A stretch of DNA of 64,000 nt, from positions 7,192,001 to 7,256,000 of the forward strand of contig CM075943.1 in NCBI GenBank assembly GCA_038030265.1, read 5' to 3'. Made by a program: the position numbers and the translations under genes. The stretch is from Corythucha ciliata (taxonomy: Eukaryota; Arthropoda; Insecta; Hemiptera; Tingidae). Below, piece by piece: positions 1 through 13,831 of the stretch. The notes below the pieces were generated by a model, which saw nothing but the letters and a program-made list of their open reading frames with translations, was not told the origin of the DNA and did no database searches. Within the stretch, counting starts at the first letter, position 1. The number at the start of each line of letters is the position of its first letter.

Positions 1-1117
1 CGAGAAAGAAACCCACACATTATGGAAGTCACAAATCCGGCTATGTACATTACCAAGGGAATTACAGCGATGAAGTAGGCCTCCAGGTTAAGAGTCTCGT
101 GGAGGTATAGTGGCGTCAAAATTTGAACGATAATATTGAAAAGGCGCGTTGACATGTAGACGAGTGCCACGAGGTACAATGAAAGCCTTTTTAAAACACT
201 AGCGAGGGAGGAGACTGTAGTTTTTCTCAGAAGAGGTCTCGTCGATTCTTGAAAACAGGGGTCTTCTTTGACGTTGCATACGAAGACGATGGACGTTGTT
301 AGCCCCACGCATAGAATAATGGCTATCATAATCTGCGACAGTGCGCGTCAAAATACTTAACGGTGAGAGTTAAATTCCTCTAATAGGTACCTGAAACTTG
401 TAGAGGTCGCGAGTAGAGAGGCGTGTTGTATGGTCGATAGCTTCGAGTAAGACGTAGGCCAGGAAATAGACAAAGATATTGCAAAGTACGGTGAACGTAT
501 TTCTGTAAATATTATTAGGAACAGATTTTATCGATTGTAACGATTGAAAAATACTTCGAAAAACCTTAGGGATAGAAGTTGGGTCCTATCTAATCCCAAC
601 GGCACTAAATCCGAAGCCAGCGCGAGGTGCACAGTTTGTACCGCTGCCCATCCGAGCTGAAAAAGTACAACAAAAACTGAGTAGTATACAACTTGCAGAG
701 TCTCTGTAGCTAGTTGACAACCCAAACAAGGCGAATAAATGTATGGGAATGAGCACGCCACAAAAATGGTACCTGCAGGGGGAAAAAGAATGAAATTTAT
801 ATATGTATAATTATATATATATAGCTTCAAGAAGTCTGTTTGTTTAACTCACCGACAATATACCACGCTCGTCGCTTCCCCAATCTGTCCAGGCAGTACA
901 TTTTGCCTCGATCCGACCAAAGTCCTATGGCGGGTGTCGCTACGGCGTCGGCCACTTGACCGATGAGAACGATGAGGCCGCTTTTGGCAGCGTTCAGACC
1001 GATGACCAGTTGGAAAAATACGAGCATATACGTAAACCACATGGCGGAGCACAGGTCGTTGAAAACGTGTCCGACGCCGTAACCCCAATAAACCAGACGT
1101 GGTAGCGATGTTATTTT
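1..1117 (-). CDS. MFSD12-type major facilitator transporter, partial (four exons, C-terminus off the left edge)
   Basis: Membrane transporter of the MFSD12 branch of the major facilitator superfamily; vertebrate MFSD12 acts in lysosome/melanosome cysteine import, but the substrate here is not shown. Exons read on the minus strand: 1117-853, 772-565, 502-391 and 332 to the edge. Each has AG/GT borders, and phases 1, 2 and 0 join without a break. The first exon holds the signature GYGVGHVFNDLCSAMWFTYM and, after the next helix, GQVADAVATPAIGLWSDRG. Exon 2 has FPYIYSPCLGC and LFQLGWAAVQTVHLAL. The exon 2/3 joint restores SLRNTFTVLCN, matching the family's LRYxFTV segment. Exon 4 contains YMSTRLFN and IPLVMYIAGF, also family landmarks. 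About 12 TM helices are expected and roughly half to two thirds are visible. The exon at 1117 starts in phase 0 after a TTTACAG acceptor, so an upstream exon with the ATG is required (see 5533-5577). Confidence 0.9.
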
Positions 1118-3727
1118 CTGTAAATTAAACACATTTGTATACCAAGAGGTTAGCATTGACAAAGAACATTCAGGGCAGAATATTTTTGGCCCATCAATCT
1201 CTTTCTGCCAGAAGTTCCGACATTTGGTCTTGCAGGGAAGCATTTGTGCCTATTCGTGCTGTCCCAGAAGCCTTGTCTCCAACTATGATCCTCCCGCCCC
1301 CGCCCAGCATTCATCGCTGGGTCGCTGGTTAGTAGTTGGTAAGGCCCGAATAATCGGGCACAGTGAACAGCGTGGGTTTCTCTTGCGATACAAATTCAGG
1401 TAGGCTTAGGAAATGAAAAAGTTTTAGATTGTTGGTTCGAACGTACTGTACACCGGGGCAGTAATAATTGCCTGATCACGAATATGAGAGGAGATAAGGG
1501 ATCTTTCGATTCCACTTCTCTTTTTTGAGTCTATTAAAAAAATGGCAGGTGGGTAGCACGTTTGAACCAATTATTTTAAATAAAAAACGCCATGCCCTAA
1601 GCCCCGAGGCATCGTATTTTATATTTTATGCAATACAAATGGTTGAGTGATTGAAGAGACTGTGTGGGGGGAGGGGTATAGCCAGAGAAGTGGAATTTTA
1701 TCAATGATATTCATCTTTTTTTATACATGTTTTTTAAATGCAAAAAGGCTGAAATTTGAATAGACTTCGTCGTATTGAGTACTCTTCTCCCAGTTTTTTT
1801 GAACGAAATGATTCTCTTAACCATTCATCAAAAAACGTCAAGTGGGAAGTGGACCTGTTCAACCAGTTCTCTCTCTCTATTACAGTTAAGTCAAGGACGT
1901 TCTTGAGAAACAATTGATCTCCCCCCCCCCCCCCCGAGACGGGCTCCTATCCCGCAGCCTCACAGTGCTTCATGCAAACCAATTTTTTCCTCTTGTTTTT
2001 CGCTAATGGATCATTCTTGTAGCGATGATTAGAGTGAGCCATGCGACCGTAGCTTAAGGGCAAGTGGTTAACTCGGACAATTAATTATTGACAAGTTTTG
2101 ACAAAAGCATTGCTAAACTTATTATTTTGCCTTTTTCGTGGCTTCATCAATGGTCGAGGTGAGGGAGCTCGAATTTCATGTTTTTGTTATTATCCTTGCA
2201 GTCAATTCTTCATTATTACGCAAACCCGTTTTCAAACTTACAGGGTCGTCATCAGTGCCCTTCAAAAGGCGAGCCAAACCCGAAAAAATTAGGAAATCCA
2301 GTTAAAAAAACGAAGGATAAATGAATGTCTAGAGATAGACTTTGCCTTTTAATCGTCCGTAGTGTGTACCCAACTGAGTTCTTTCTTTTGTCAGAGGTAA
2401 ACGGACTATAATTTAATCACGTGTCCTTGGTGGTAATTAAGAATCGTTTATTATTTTTTATTTTTTATTTTTTTTTTTTTTTAAATATTGTCTGATTCCT
2501 GATTTCTTAGCTTTACGTCTCATATCCGTTAAGGAGTTCAGTTTTTAGCTCGATAGTTAGTTTTTGAATGCTAAACAACGAGTTGTGGTCCATATAACGA
2601 GTTTGATTCGAGGTAAATTTTCTATTGATTGGGCCAAAAAATAGAGCACCATCGCAAAATTTCTCCCGTTTCTGTAGCCTCCGTTGTAGGACCTAGAAAT
2701 CTGGGCCACAGTCATACCCTTATTTGCCAAACCAACTAGTTTCTGTGGTGGAATATTTAGCTTCCCGTTCGACTAGATGGTTTCATGGTGCCTATTGCCC
2801 ATTTTTTGGACCTAAAACTCACATTTCTCTACCGGAATTTCCTAGTTTGTTTGACGCCCATCAAGATTTGTACTGAAATCGTCTCCAGTTAAGCATAGAA
2901 AAAGACGGATAGGGAGTTTACTTCTTCCTTTTGACCGCTCCAAAAAAACTTTACGGGGAACGTACTATGATATTTGCGCCAGCGGTTTGTTTTTACGAAC
3001 CAGTTAAAAGTTATTCGCCTTTGATGGCGAACTGTTCCCGACCTTTTTGTAATAAAATGAATTAGTTGCTCGTAAAAAAAGAGACGGCTGCACGGAAAAC
3101 GATTCAGCGATGTTCAATGTATTAGAACTCTCGGAGATCGCGTTCACTTTGTGGTCGTTAAACCTAAGTCAAATGGTTGGTATTCATCTTCATTGATGGC
3201 CTTATCTGGTTTATCCCACGAGCAAACACCAAACGAAGGTATAAATGAGAGGAATTCGCCGTGGGATGGAGGGGATGGGGTAGTTTTTCGTGAGCTGCGT
3301 CCTTGCCACCCCCCCTCCGTCACCACCAGTGCCATGCTGTCTGGATTTCATGAGAATTTCAAAACTATTTTATCTCGTAACGAATATCTTTCCGCCGTGA
3401 GAAAGTACTTAAGGAGACAATGATGTAGGAAATTGTATCCTCTTTTTGTTGTTTTTTTAGGTTTCTTTAACGAATCCAATTTGAAACAAAAAGGTTAGCT
3501 GCGGCTACGGAATTAATTGAATATTTTTCTCCATTATTTCACTACGAATTCTCATCTTTTCTAATCTTGAACTTACCGGGAGTGAAAAGAAGCGATACTT
3601 TTCAAACGAATGGGAACTGGAACGAGAAATGCATGAAGTAGGTTCCATCATTCTTCGAGATATTGTCCTGTTCAACGATCAAACCCTTCCCCATCAATAT
3701 TATAGGAGCACGCTTTTCTCTTCCCTC

Positions 3728-3749
3728 GCTCTCTCTCTCTCTCTCTCTC
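3728..3749. repeat. (CT)n microsatellite
   Basis: About ten uninterrupted CT units, followed by a short CA run. Confidence 0.9.
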
Positions 3750-5532
3750 ACGCACACACAAGGCATGTCATTCATTCTCTCTCCGCCTTAATAGCAATCT
3801 TAAAGGAATTAACTCTCTTCTACGATCACCAATTAGATTAATTTCCCCGTTCCTTTCAAAGTCTCCGCCGTATAGTTTTATTGATTTTTCGATCTCGGCT
3901 CAACTGTTTCTCGGTTTGCAGCAAAAAGTTCCTTAACGTTAAACATACCCGAACAGTGAGCTAAACTTGTCGGCCTTAGAACATTAATTATAGAGGTTTT
4001 ATCATATTAGGAAGGTTTCTCGTGGAATTCAAAGGGGGAAAATTGAAATTACGGGACAGCTATATATATATATTCCGTGTACATTATGCATTTGATGTTA
4101 ATGCAATTGTTAATCAGGTAGGTTCCCTTGCAAAGTTGAGAACAATATTATTTTTATGTTTTCTTTATTTTCATTTCTGAACCACTGGTTACCCATTACA
4201 AACCAAATTAAACGCTCGAACCCAATATCGAGGACCGTCTTCCTCCCTCATCACTATAACACACACACACCAACGAGATAAAGTAGTACTTTTTGTGACT
4301 CATTGGAAAGATTAATGGGGTCTAACGGTCTCACATGAACGAGGGAAAAAAGTACCTCTCTCCTCCGCCCCACCCCACCACCAGTGCCGTTCGGAAATAA
4401 TGTATAGACACGTCCGCCCCGAACCGGCATCCCGACGAAGGGGAACAAACGCCCCGTACCGTAGTGCGTAGTTCCTAAGGCTTTTTAACGAAGCAAACGA
4501 CCAAGTGATTCACTTGGAAGAATGAGTGGGATGGCCGCGTACCTTTATAATGTTGGTCATCCGCTTCCAGTTAGAAATGGCTTTAGTTCAGTTTTCTTAC
4601 TCGAAAATTCTTTAGCAAAAATGCCATTAAAAGGTGGGAATATAATTCTTGCCTTTGGAATACTTTTGCTATACGAAGGGGAAGGGGGTTTCCAGCAAAG
4701 GGGAATGGTTTTGTGCAAGCTCTAAGCAAATTATATCACAATACATTACCATAATCATCGCGGAGTCACTGTTTAGACGCGGTCACCAACGTTTACTTTA
4801 CGACTAAGCGTTTGTAATTATCCCCCAAGGGGAGCACATATCTTCGTGAAAATAAGACTTAAGCAGCATTATTGCATCAACGGTGCAACGCCTGTTTAAT
4901 TGGCTGAACTCGCTCTTGCGTACATGTTGTTAGGCTTCCTGTGTTACGAAAGGTTTGATCCAGTTTGAGGTGTATTTTGAAGACGTTTTTTCAAGTAAAC
5001 CACTGATTGGCGCTTGTGGTGTGTGTATTACACAGTCGTTTTATTGCAATGTGAGCGTTGAAGATATATTTTTTTGTAGTTCTAGTTATTATAATGAATC
5101 TTCCTTTCAGCGTGATTATCAAAGGAACAGCACTGATATAAATAACGTTGTGCGTTATCGCATTGCTGAGTCATTCGTTGTTTCTCACGAAAAAAAAAAA
5201 TTTCACAATCAACAGTAAACTGTTTGATATACTTGTTTGATTTCATTTTAGCCTGAAACTCACTGGCCTCAAGTGTTTTTCGTCTATGAGATAACGATGA
5301 CTTTGGTTCCTTGAGGTGCTAATGCACTCTAAGATGTTCCAAATGAGATATACCCGCTGTAGGACCATTAATTTAACTTTTTTCAAGATTACTGTTATTG
5401 ATTGTTTTGTTTGAGAACGATGACATCTTTCAGGACCCCTCGCCCACTGATCGCTGTCCCATCTTTTTTGACGTTACAATGGGTCGAGGGGAGGGGGATA
5501 CGTATTCGCTCGACTTGTCGTGGGCTTCCCAC

Positions 5533-5577
5533 CCTCCCCTGTCCGGAGCTGGGAAGTTGAAATTTCTTCTCTTTCAT
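5533..5577 (-). CDS. Candidate first coding exon of the MFSD12-type gene
   Basis: On the minus strand an ATG at 5577 opens 15 codons (MKEKKFQLPSSGQGR) and ends in phase 0 at a possible donor AGG|GTGGGA. Joining it to the phase-0 exon at 1117 would give a short cytosolic N-terminus of the right kind for MFSD12. The reading frame upstream is also open and looks coding (TPDQLHERDKRQEYDLLN), with a CCCAG acceptor at about 5641, so this could instead be an internal exon of this or another gene. The intron would be about 4.4 kb. No homology to any MFSD12 N-terminus can be claimed. Confidence 0.25.
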
Positions 5578-8500
5578 GTGGAGATTGAGCAAGTCGTACT
5601 CTTGTCTCTTGTCACGCTCGTGAAGCTGATCAGGAGTTAGCTGGGGTGTGTATGTGCAGAGGTAAATGAAAAGCGCGGATGAGGCCTTGCCTTTTTTCAA
5701 AACGCCCTTCGTCTGTTTCTGGTATTCTGGTGTTATCAGGGGATGCAAATATCAGGGCCGAATGGGTCACCTGTTGAAGCCATTTAAAGTAATACATTTG
5801 CCTTCGGTTTTAAGTCCTACGTCTTCAGTTTTACTTCCATGTAATGTTAGGGAAAGGAAGTGTAACGTGTGCAATTTGCCCTTTGATCCCAATAGATGTA
5901 CACGCTAAAATTTGAAAACGGTTACGAAGATTCAGAAACAAATGTGCTCCAAGTCAAATAACTCCCTCTCCTATTTGTGTCTGACGCATCAACTAAAATA
6001 CTCCGCAGAATTTTGGCGGAAATTTGCACTCGCACAGTCTCTCACAATCCAAACAGCTTGGAACGTGGTAAAATAAAAGACACACACATGCGTGTGGGCT
6101 CTACATGGACTGCTACGTCGTCAGCTTAGAAGACTCCGGGAAATAAATTACTTTCAAAGGTGGAAAACTTATTTTTAGAAATGTATTCATATACGACCGG
6201 CCCCAACCATTCTCTCCCTTTTTTTTTCCACAATTTCTGCGGACCGGATTATCATCTCTCGGCGATCGTGCGAAGACATTTAAAATGGTAATGTAGTGGG
6301 TTGGGCTGTCCTCCTCAGTCCCGAAAAGGATTTCTTGATTATCATTAGGCTTTGTTTCGACTTTGTTATTACGTTTACAATACTTTCGTCTAACAATAAT
6401 TGTGATCTCATTCGATTATGAAATCAAATCGAACTACGCAAAGTGGATTTAGGCGATTATTGAAAGTTTGGAGGGAGCCCCCCATCCCCACACACCCAGC
6501 ATTTCAGTCGACTGAACTCCAAGCTTATCCAGTGGAAACAGGAAAGCGACTCGACGAGAGAAATTGTTTGGCCGTGGGTGATCCGTGGTGGCGGGGTGAG
6601 CTTTTCAATGTAGATAACCCTTAACAAACTTTTGCACAGGGCATTAATTCGGATCTCCTCTCTTCTCTTTCCCAATCAAAAGACAAGAACGGACATGAAA
6701 GGGGAGAGGGGGTTATCTCTCAAGGGACGCTAACCGGAGCAAAATATTAGTTGGTTAAGCGTTATATTTGGGCTAAACCACCCGAGAGTCGTTTCAAAAA
6801 ATAGGCCACGACCGTTTAAATTAAGCGTGTTTTCTCGGAAAATACGCCATTCTTCATGCAGATTGCTTCAATAACTGTCGAGTGTTATCAAATTTATTTT
6901 AATTTCGAATTTCTAACGGCCTATTGAATACCTACATAAAAAAATCCTGCTGGGCCTAACAAATCCTCACCTCCCTATCTGAGCTCAACATCTTCGTACC
7001 ATCCTTTTTTAAAAGAATTCAGTTATTCCGCGACAAATACGTGTTATAAGTATAAAAAATGAAGACAAAGTGCGGAGGTAACATGTTACCGTCTTGAGAG
7101 AGTGAGAGACCGTTTGAAAGCAGTTGTTTGACGCGTTATTCTGCATTTTCCGTCTTTTTTTTCTTTTTTCACGAACTTCTTCCCTACTGGGAAAAGAAAG
7201 CAATTTGCTCTTTTCATGTATTGCCGGAAGATGAGCTCGAATTTGTCAACTTTCCCGGTGTGGGGCTAACGAAGCGGAAGTATTCATCACCATTGCTCGA
7301 AAATGAAATAAAAACTGAAGCATCCCGACCCCTTTCACCGGAGGGGTTGGGACTTTCTTTTTATGGCGATTCCCATTCTTCGTTTTATGTTTACGAAACT
7401 TGAGAGGTTATTTACTTTATGACTAGTAAAAGAGAGAGGATCTTTCAATGATCCCCCCCCCCACCACATAACTATGAAACAAACATTAATTCACGTCAGT
7501 CCGTGTTTTCCGTTCAAACAACAGCTAGCCAAATATTTTGTCAAATTACCTCTATTTAAATAGATAGACGTTTGACAATATTGGCCAGCTTTTCAAGTTC
7601 AAAAACTTGTTAATGACTCGCCTTACAAAAAGCGTTACAGGGAAGATTAATTATCGTCGATTCGTTGTAAAGAGTTTTTCCGTCATTGAATGGTTCATCG
7701 ACTTCATGCAATGGTGGTCATGCGTTGTTTTTTTTTTTTTGCATACGATTAGACCGAAACGTTTGATAATTCTTATCCTTTGAAGTTAAGAACGTTGAGT
7801 CACGAAGTAGAAAAAATGATTACATAAATTATGTTTTTCTGTTGTAATACCATTGTCACCCAAGCAATATAACTTCGATTTGACAGGAGAAAAATCTTTC
7901 GACCTGTATAACATAAAAACCTGAGCTTCCTTTGCGCTCCAGGAGCTCGGAAAACGAGTCATTGGGAAAAGATTTCCTATACAGAAAATCCTTCAATGAG
8001 CCTAGGTCACGTCCCCCCCTAACACAATGGCAGAGTGCTTGCACTACGTGCTCTTTTCAGTGATATTGAAGTCATAATCCCAGTCCATCGATGAACATTT
8101 TTTTTCTTTTCTAGTGTGCAAAGGACGGGATGGTATGAGAGTTCTCGGGATTATCTTTACGAGCATGCTCGTCAATATTGGACGATCAATATGGGCCTTT
8201 TATTGAAGATATTGGCCTCGTTCGTTTTCCATATTCCAGTTGCCCTTCTATGCTAAATCTTTCGCGTTTTTATTGATATTTTGATTTCTTTAAAAAAAAA
8301 ATCCAGTCAGCTATACGGGAGTGGTATTATATAGGTGAATGAAGTAATAAAAACAAGTTTTCATCTCACTCTTTGGTCCAGGTTTGTGGAACTACCAAAT
8401 TCCGTTTTTTTTTTCTTTTCCACCCCCTCGCATTTTCTCTTCATTCTTCCTTATACAAAGTCGGCGGCATTATTATAGTGGCGACTATATAAATTTGTTA

Positions 8501-11500
8501 AAGAGGAGTTCAATGGATTTGCATGCTTCGAGTGAAAGGAGCTCTCCCGAGGATTGTATTTTCTAACTCTTCCGAGGAATGTAAAGGGAAGCATAGACTA
8601 CAGTATAGTGAAGTTAGAACCTCACTTTCAACTTGATTCTTATTTTCTAGGCCTCGCTGAATACTCAACAATATAGAAACGTCGACCGGGACTTGAAAGG
8701 CTTAGATTTAGGGCGATGGATGTTCAGCCCAGAGAGAACGCTTGAAAGTGTCACATTGGTGCGGTGCGTTTTTCCCTTCGAAGATAAGCGGATGCCGGCC
8801 TTACCCGGCCAACCTCCCCTGCCCTCACACAATCTCAATTGAGACATTCGAATAATGTCTAAACAAAACACTTCTACTCTTCTTCCCTCTTTACGAAACT
8901 CTTACATTGGTAAAAAGGAAACATTTTTCAGTCAATGCCAATTAATAATACTTACACTATCTCATCATTAGAATAATTATTATCAAATGATGCGGTCCTT
9001 AATTAACGGGCGGGCCCCTGGTATTTACTTCTAATAATGCCACTCAATATTAAAAAAAAACAATCTCGGCGCTCGCTCGTCTGTGGACTGAGGAGTTCTA
9101 GTTTTATGCGCTGTCTTTCACCGTGTTTTTGTCTACCTAACGACGTTGAGAAAGGATCTAACGGAAGAGCGTTCGAAATATTTTAGAAAACATCTACGAC
9201 GCAAAGACTCAAAATATTAATTCATAACTCAAAAACTTGCTTTACGAGGTTTCTAAATTTCCAATCGAGCTTTTTTTTTTATGCCATCGTTGGCGTTTCC
9301 ACATCATATCAACGCACAGCAGGATGTCACTTTATCTGCGAATACACGCTATATCCGTTTATTCATTTCAATTTCTGAAACCACCGTAAGGTTGATTGTA
9401 GAATAAGACTACGTCCCCTAAACTCCGTGCGAGAAGTGGTTCATGGCGAAGAGGGTTTAGTGACACCTTACCGTTTGAAGTGCAATCACTAATTATTGTG
9501 TATTTACTATGAACATATCTAATGAATAGTGAGCTTCATCAGTCCTCTTTTTTTGTTTCAGGTAAGGAAATGGTGTGAATTCGCAATGGTTCGGAAGTTT
9601 TGATTTACAGAATTTTTTTTCTCATTGTTTTCCTTTCAATTTGATTACGTTATTTGAGCTTTGAATACTTGAGCCATCAAGGGGCAATGGCCCCTCACTT
9701 ACCCATTACACTCAACTTACCTAAAAAAATCGTGTGAACCCGTTGTGTGCCTCAAGGCACTATTGTACTGGCTGTTGGTGGAGCCAAAACTTTATAAAAC
9801 CGACGAACGTAACAAACGAAACTTTATCCTTCATAGATTCCCGGTAAATTTCAGGAAACAGGCGTTAGTCAGGTAACCCCGCTTCTCCTCGGGTTGAGAT
9901 GCAAAACTTGTCGAGGTGGACGGTTGTTGTAACGTTCGCTTCTGTCTTTTTCAGTTCTAAAGTGCGTTGTGCGTTGCATATACATAGATAAATTCTGATA
10001 GCTTGGGGGACAGATGGATAAACAAACAGTTTCGAGGCTTCTATAGTGGGGTGTAAAAAATTGGGGTAAACCCTCTGGCGATAAAATACTATCGAAATGG
10101 GGTTTTGAGATTTTTATTTACTGACTCATTCGTCTGACCACATTTTTTTCTTCTCGACCAGCAGCTCTCATCTCTTTTATTGTGTGACTCATAGGCAATG
10201 CATCCCTGTTCGTGAAATTTAGTATCGCGAGGAGGAAGAGACCGAAAATGCTTGATTCCTCATGCTCAGCAACCGTGATATACCACCCGTTCTCATCTAA
10301 GCAGGAATTCCTCGGCAATTCCTTTCAGAGCCATTCAAACCGACTCATAAAACTGGCCAGTAGATTTTCCCTCCGATTGAAAATGACACTATGTGACCTC
10401 CCCCCTCACTGCGAGGACTGCTAGTCTTTGGATAAGACAGACATTATATGAATTTCATATTTCAAGGTTTGTCGCAGACTATCTGCATAAAGTCGTTATG
10501 CATAAATTAGAGAAACGGTTGCCTCGTAGTCGTGCAGGACTTCGAATGGCTTTCTAAGAAATTACGCTTGGGCTATAAAGACAATTATACTTTCTGATTG
10601 GTTTTGACATTATCGAATCCAAACCACAAATCTTTTTATCCCGCTTAGGTGAACGACGCATCATTAATATTTAAACATATTTTTATCGTGCAATCGATGC
10701 CTATTTCCTCTGGATTATTATCTTTTAATATCGACTTTAATTAAGGACTTTGCGTCGATGGATTTAATTATTTTTATAAATTCATCAATTACTTTAGCAA
10801 GAAAGCGATATTTATGCGGCCAATATATATGATTCTTCTTTTTTCAAACGCTCTTTGAAGGTTTAATTGAAACTTTCGTTAATGATTGGATCTCTTAAAA
10901 AATGAGCCTCTCGCTCCGCTAGGCTTCAATTAATCAAATTAAAAATTAGCACTCTCGAACCTCATTGTTACAAATTATACCCCTTGATTACGGTCTAAAC
11001 GCTTCGTTAGAGAATTTTGCGAATTAATTTCGTCCTGCTTGCTCCTAAAAAAAATAAACGTTTGTAACAAAAACGTTTTTGTAATTCATTCTGCATTACT
11101 GTTCGTGAGAACGCGAAAAGTGTCACTTCTGGCTGCAACCCCTAGGTTGTGCCTTTATTTAGTCTCACCGAAGGGGTGAATGTGCCCCTCTCGCACACTT
11201 TATAGAATTTTCAAAGTCCACCCCCCAGGCGAAAAAGAAGTTCTTTCGCATGCGCCTCTGTGTACTGTACTTTCTATAAGGCGACCGCCGCCCCCCGGTG
11301 CGTGTTGTAGTTGATAACTTTTCACGTAAGGTTTCTCTTAAGGCGGCTACACACTATCGCGTTATGTCATAACACGAAACACAAAAAAAAATGTTTCGGC
11401 TTGTTTCGCCGTATGTGTTTCGTGTTGTGAGTCTACAACGTAGCAGCCTGTACACACTAAGGGATTGTTACCCCGAAACATTTCAACGAAACATTTCTCG

Positions 11501-11533
11501 CGAAACAGACATTAAGCACTCAGAAGCCTTCGA

Positions 11534-11633
11534 GATGTCAGACGATGACGTGCTAGAAGCTGCCGTGGCGTACATAGTCGCGAACCGGGCGTTTGTTGCT
11601 CAAAAAACAGCTTTAAGAGTGAAAAAAAAAATT
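11534..11633 (+). pseudogene. Remnant of a Harbinger transposase N-terminus (tentative)
   Basis: The reading frame from the ATG gives MSDDDVLEAAVAYIVANRAF followed by VAQKTALRV and then a lysine/A-rich stretch, where the nested repeat begins. Position inside a Harbinger-type element and an acidic, alanine-rich start suggest the amino end of its DDE nuclease. No catalytic residues are present. The assignment rests on context more than on sequence. Confidence 0.4.
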
Positions 11634-11635
11634 TT

Positions 11636-12779
11636 CGCTCCGGCAGCTGGCGGTCCGAAAGAGTGCATTTCATTCCTTATACGGATACCCTAAGCCGTCC
11701 CAGAAGTAATAATTTTGATACCATAATTTGTTTCATTAAGCCGAACTTCTTCCTCTATTTTCACCACCCTCTCTTCAAAAATGTCGAAAAGTTTCGGTAG
11801 TTTTCCAAGGGCTTTGTTATATTAAATTTTTGTGCCGTATTTTATAATACCTAAACGTGTGAATTTAAGCGATTTTTTGAAATTTCATTCCCCCCTTTCA
11901 CCCTCCCCCATCAAATTTTTCGATAAATCTCAATGAAACCCAGGGCTTTCGTGACATTAAATTATTGAGTCGAATTTTACAGCGCTAAGATGAACTAGCG
12001 AAGTTCAACGCTATTTTTACACTTCCACACCGGAAGGACCACCCCCACCATCTTGACTTTTTCGAAAAATTAAAATGGGAATCAAAGGCTACTATAACAT
12101 GGAGTATACGTACCGAATATAGTGCTTCTAGAATCAACTGGTGATTTATAGTGATTTTTTGACCGTTTAACCCCTATTCCCCTCCTCCCCCCGGTTTGGC
12201 CCGGATTTGGCCCAAACGCAATACCGACCGGGGTCTAATGACTACTGATTTTTGTGCCAAAGCGCGTTCCGCTAAATTGATTTCTTCAAGAGTTATCGTG
12301 CTAACAAGACCACACACTTACTTCCACCCCCGGGGAAACACCCCCTCCCCTTCGACTTTTTCAAAAAATTAAAATGGGAATCAAAGGCTGCTCTAACATG
12401 GAGTATACGTTCCGAATATGATGCTTCTAGGATCAACTGGTGAATTGTAGTGATTTTTTGACGACTTCAAGCCCTGTTTTTCCCCCCTCCACCTCGACCA
12501 ATTTGTCCCAAATGCAATACCGAACGGGGTCTTATGACTACTGATTTTTGTGCCAAAGCGCGTTCCGCTAAATTAACTTCTACGAGAGTTATCGTGCTAA
12601 CAAGAAAACGGCCATAAAGATATAAATATATAAACCTATATATATGTATATATGAATTCCGGGGACCAATGAATTCGTGTTCTAGAGATTCTGAAACATG
12701 AAAAAAACATGCCATGACCCATGTTTGCCACCATCACGACGAGACCAATAGTGCATTTTGACATAAATGAAATGCACTA
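11636..12779 (+). mobile_element. GTGCATTTCATT-ended repeat, nested copy (family X)
   Basis: Starts with GCTCCGGCAGCTGGCGGTC, followed by AGTGCATTTCATT, and ends TGAAATGCACTAAA, so short inverted ends AGTGCATTTCATT are present. A segment beginning GGGAATCAAAGGCTAC occurs twice (about 12075 and 12375), an internal tandem duplication of about 300 bp. The end segment (about 12575-12779) includes GTGTTCTAGAGATTCTGAAA and CCATGTTTGCCACCATCACG. The same modules in the same order recur at 43686-44526 and, inverted, at 27232-28447. No coding capacity seen: nonautonomous. Confidence 0.75.
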
Positions 12780-13831
12780 AAATAAACGGTGATCTCAATC
12801 GGCGGATTCTCTCAATTTACATTAAGCGTTACTCGAATTACAAATTCTCTTCAATTTTTGCAGGAGTGGCGGCACGGATTTAATGTTAAGTCTCTTGAAG
12901 GAATTTTCAGGTCTTTTTGAAACTTCTGCAGGTAGTATATTAGTACATAGTACTAGTACTAGTAAGTAGTAAGTATACTAAACCTTTTTTTGTTTCGGCG
13001 AAAGTGTGTACGAGCATTTGTACTTGTTTCTGTTTCGGTGTTATGGCGAAACAAAACCCTTTGATGTGTCTGAAAAACCGACTTTTTTTCGGACACACTC
13101 GTAACACGAGACAGAACAGTTTTTTATGCCATAACACGAAACAAGCATCCGTCCACACTCGCGGGATGTTTCGCCGAATACGGTTGTCTCGTGTTTCGTG
13201 TCATGACATAACACGATAGGGTGTAGCCGCCTTTACTTGTATATCTGGTGTAAATCTTGGGTCCTCCTCCTACCTTCAGGGTCCGCAAATATTATTATAG
13301 ATAAAATACTACGCATACTACCCTCACCGTGCGTTGTGCGTTCCATCCCAAAAATCTGAATCTTCGACCCGTAAATCCCCAATTCTAGCAGAATTTCAGA
13401 TTGCAGATTAGTCTAGCATTATTTGTCTACTCTGGAAAATTGTTTTTTAAACTCCGATTTTGTGGCGAAAAATTAGGAGATGATAGTCTTATGCTTTTCC
13501 GGATGACACTTTTTGTGGTTTGAGTTTTATGATTTTTTATGTGGCTTGACCTATTAGAGGTTCGTCTTTTTGTGGTCCAAGCTCATTCATTTGTGGTTGG
13601 AGCCCTTTGAGTTTAGTGGCTAGACTTTCTTGAGTTGAGACCCTCTATTGTCGGTCCACGTCCACCTATTTGTGTTTAGTCCTAATAGCGGTCCGGGCTC
13701 ATTCATTTATGATTCCAGCTTATTTCTGGTTGGAGCTTGGCATGCCAGACGATTGCGCGAGAGCATTATGTGGCCCGAGTTTTCTGAGGTTAGGTACATT
13801 GCTACGTTTCGGTAGGGTTGTAGCTGTTTCC

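Larger units (their letters stand above)
1118..11340. other. Long stretch without a confident gene
   Basis: Intronic or intergenic sequence upstream of the MFSD12-type gene. Open frames here are short and lack splice-supported continuity, apart from the weak exon at 5533-5577. Visible items are a C-run at about 1921-1935, T-rich tracts near 2450-2485, a CT microsatellite at 3728-3749, and many A/T homopolymers. A tRNA-like A-box stretch near 2047-2076 (GTAGCTTAAGGGCAAGTGG) has no matching B box, so I do not call a tRNA. Confidence 0.5.
11341..13232. mobile_element. PIF/Harbinger-type DNA transposon, disrupted
   Basis: Inverted termini of about 42 bp begin AGGCGGCTACACAC on the left and end GTGTAGCCGCCT on the right, with only a few mismatches. 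Both ends are flanked by TTA (11338-11340 and 13233-13235), the 3-bp TWA duplication typical of PIF/Harbinger. Subterminal copies of AACACGAAAC and its reverse complement recur at both ends. Near the left end an ATG at 11534 begins MSDDDVLEAAVAYIVANRAF, which resembles the acidic start of HARBI1-like nucleases. That frame soon runs into a separate repeat (11636-12779), so no full transposase survives. Sequence at 12780-13232 resumes the element. Confidence 0.8.

Noticed and set aside
11636..12779. Family X as a Helitron, since it ends in CACTAA
   Set aside because: The flanks are not A/T at the expected positions and the AGTGCATTTCATT ends are inverted repeats, which Helitrons lack.
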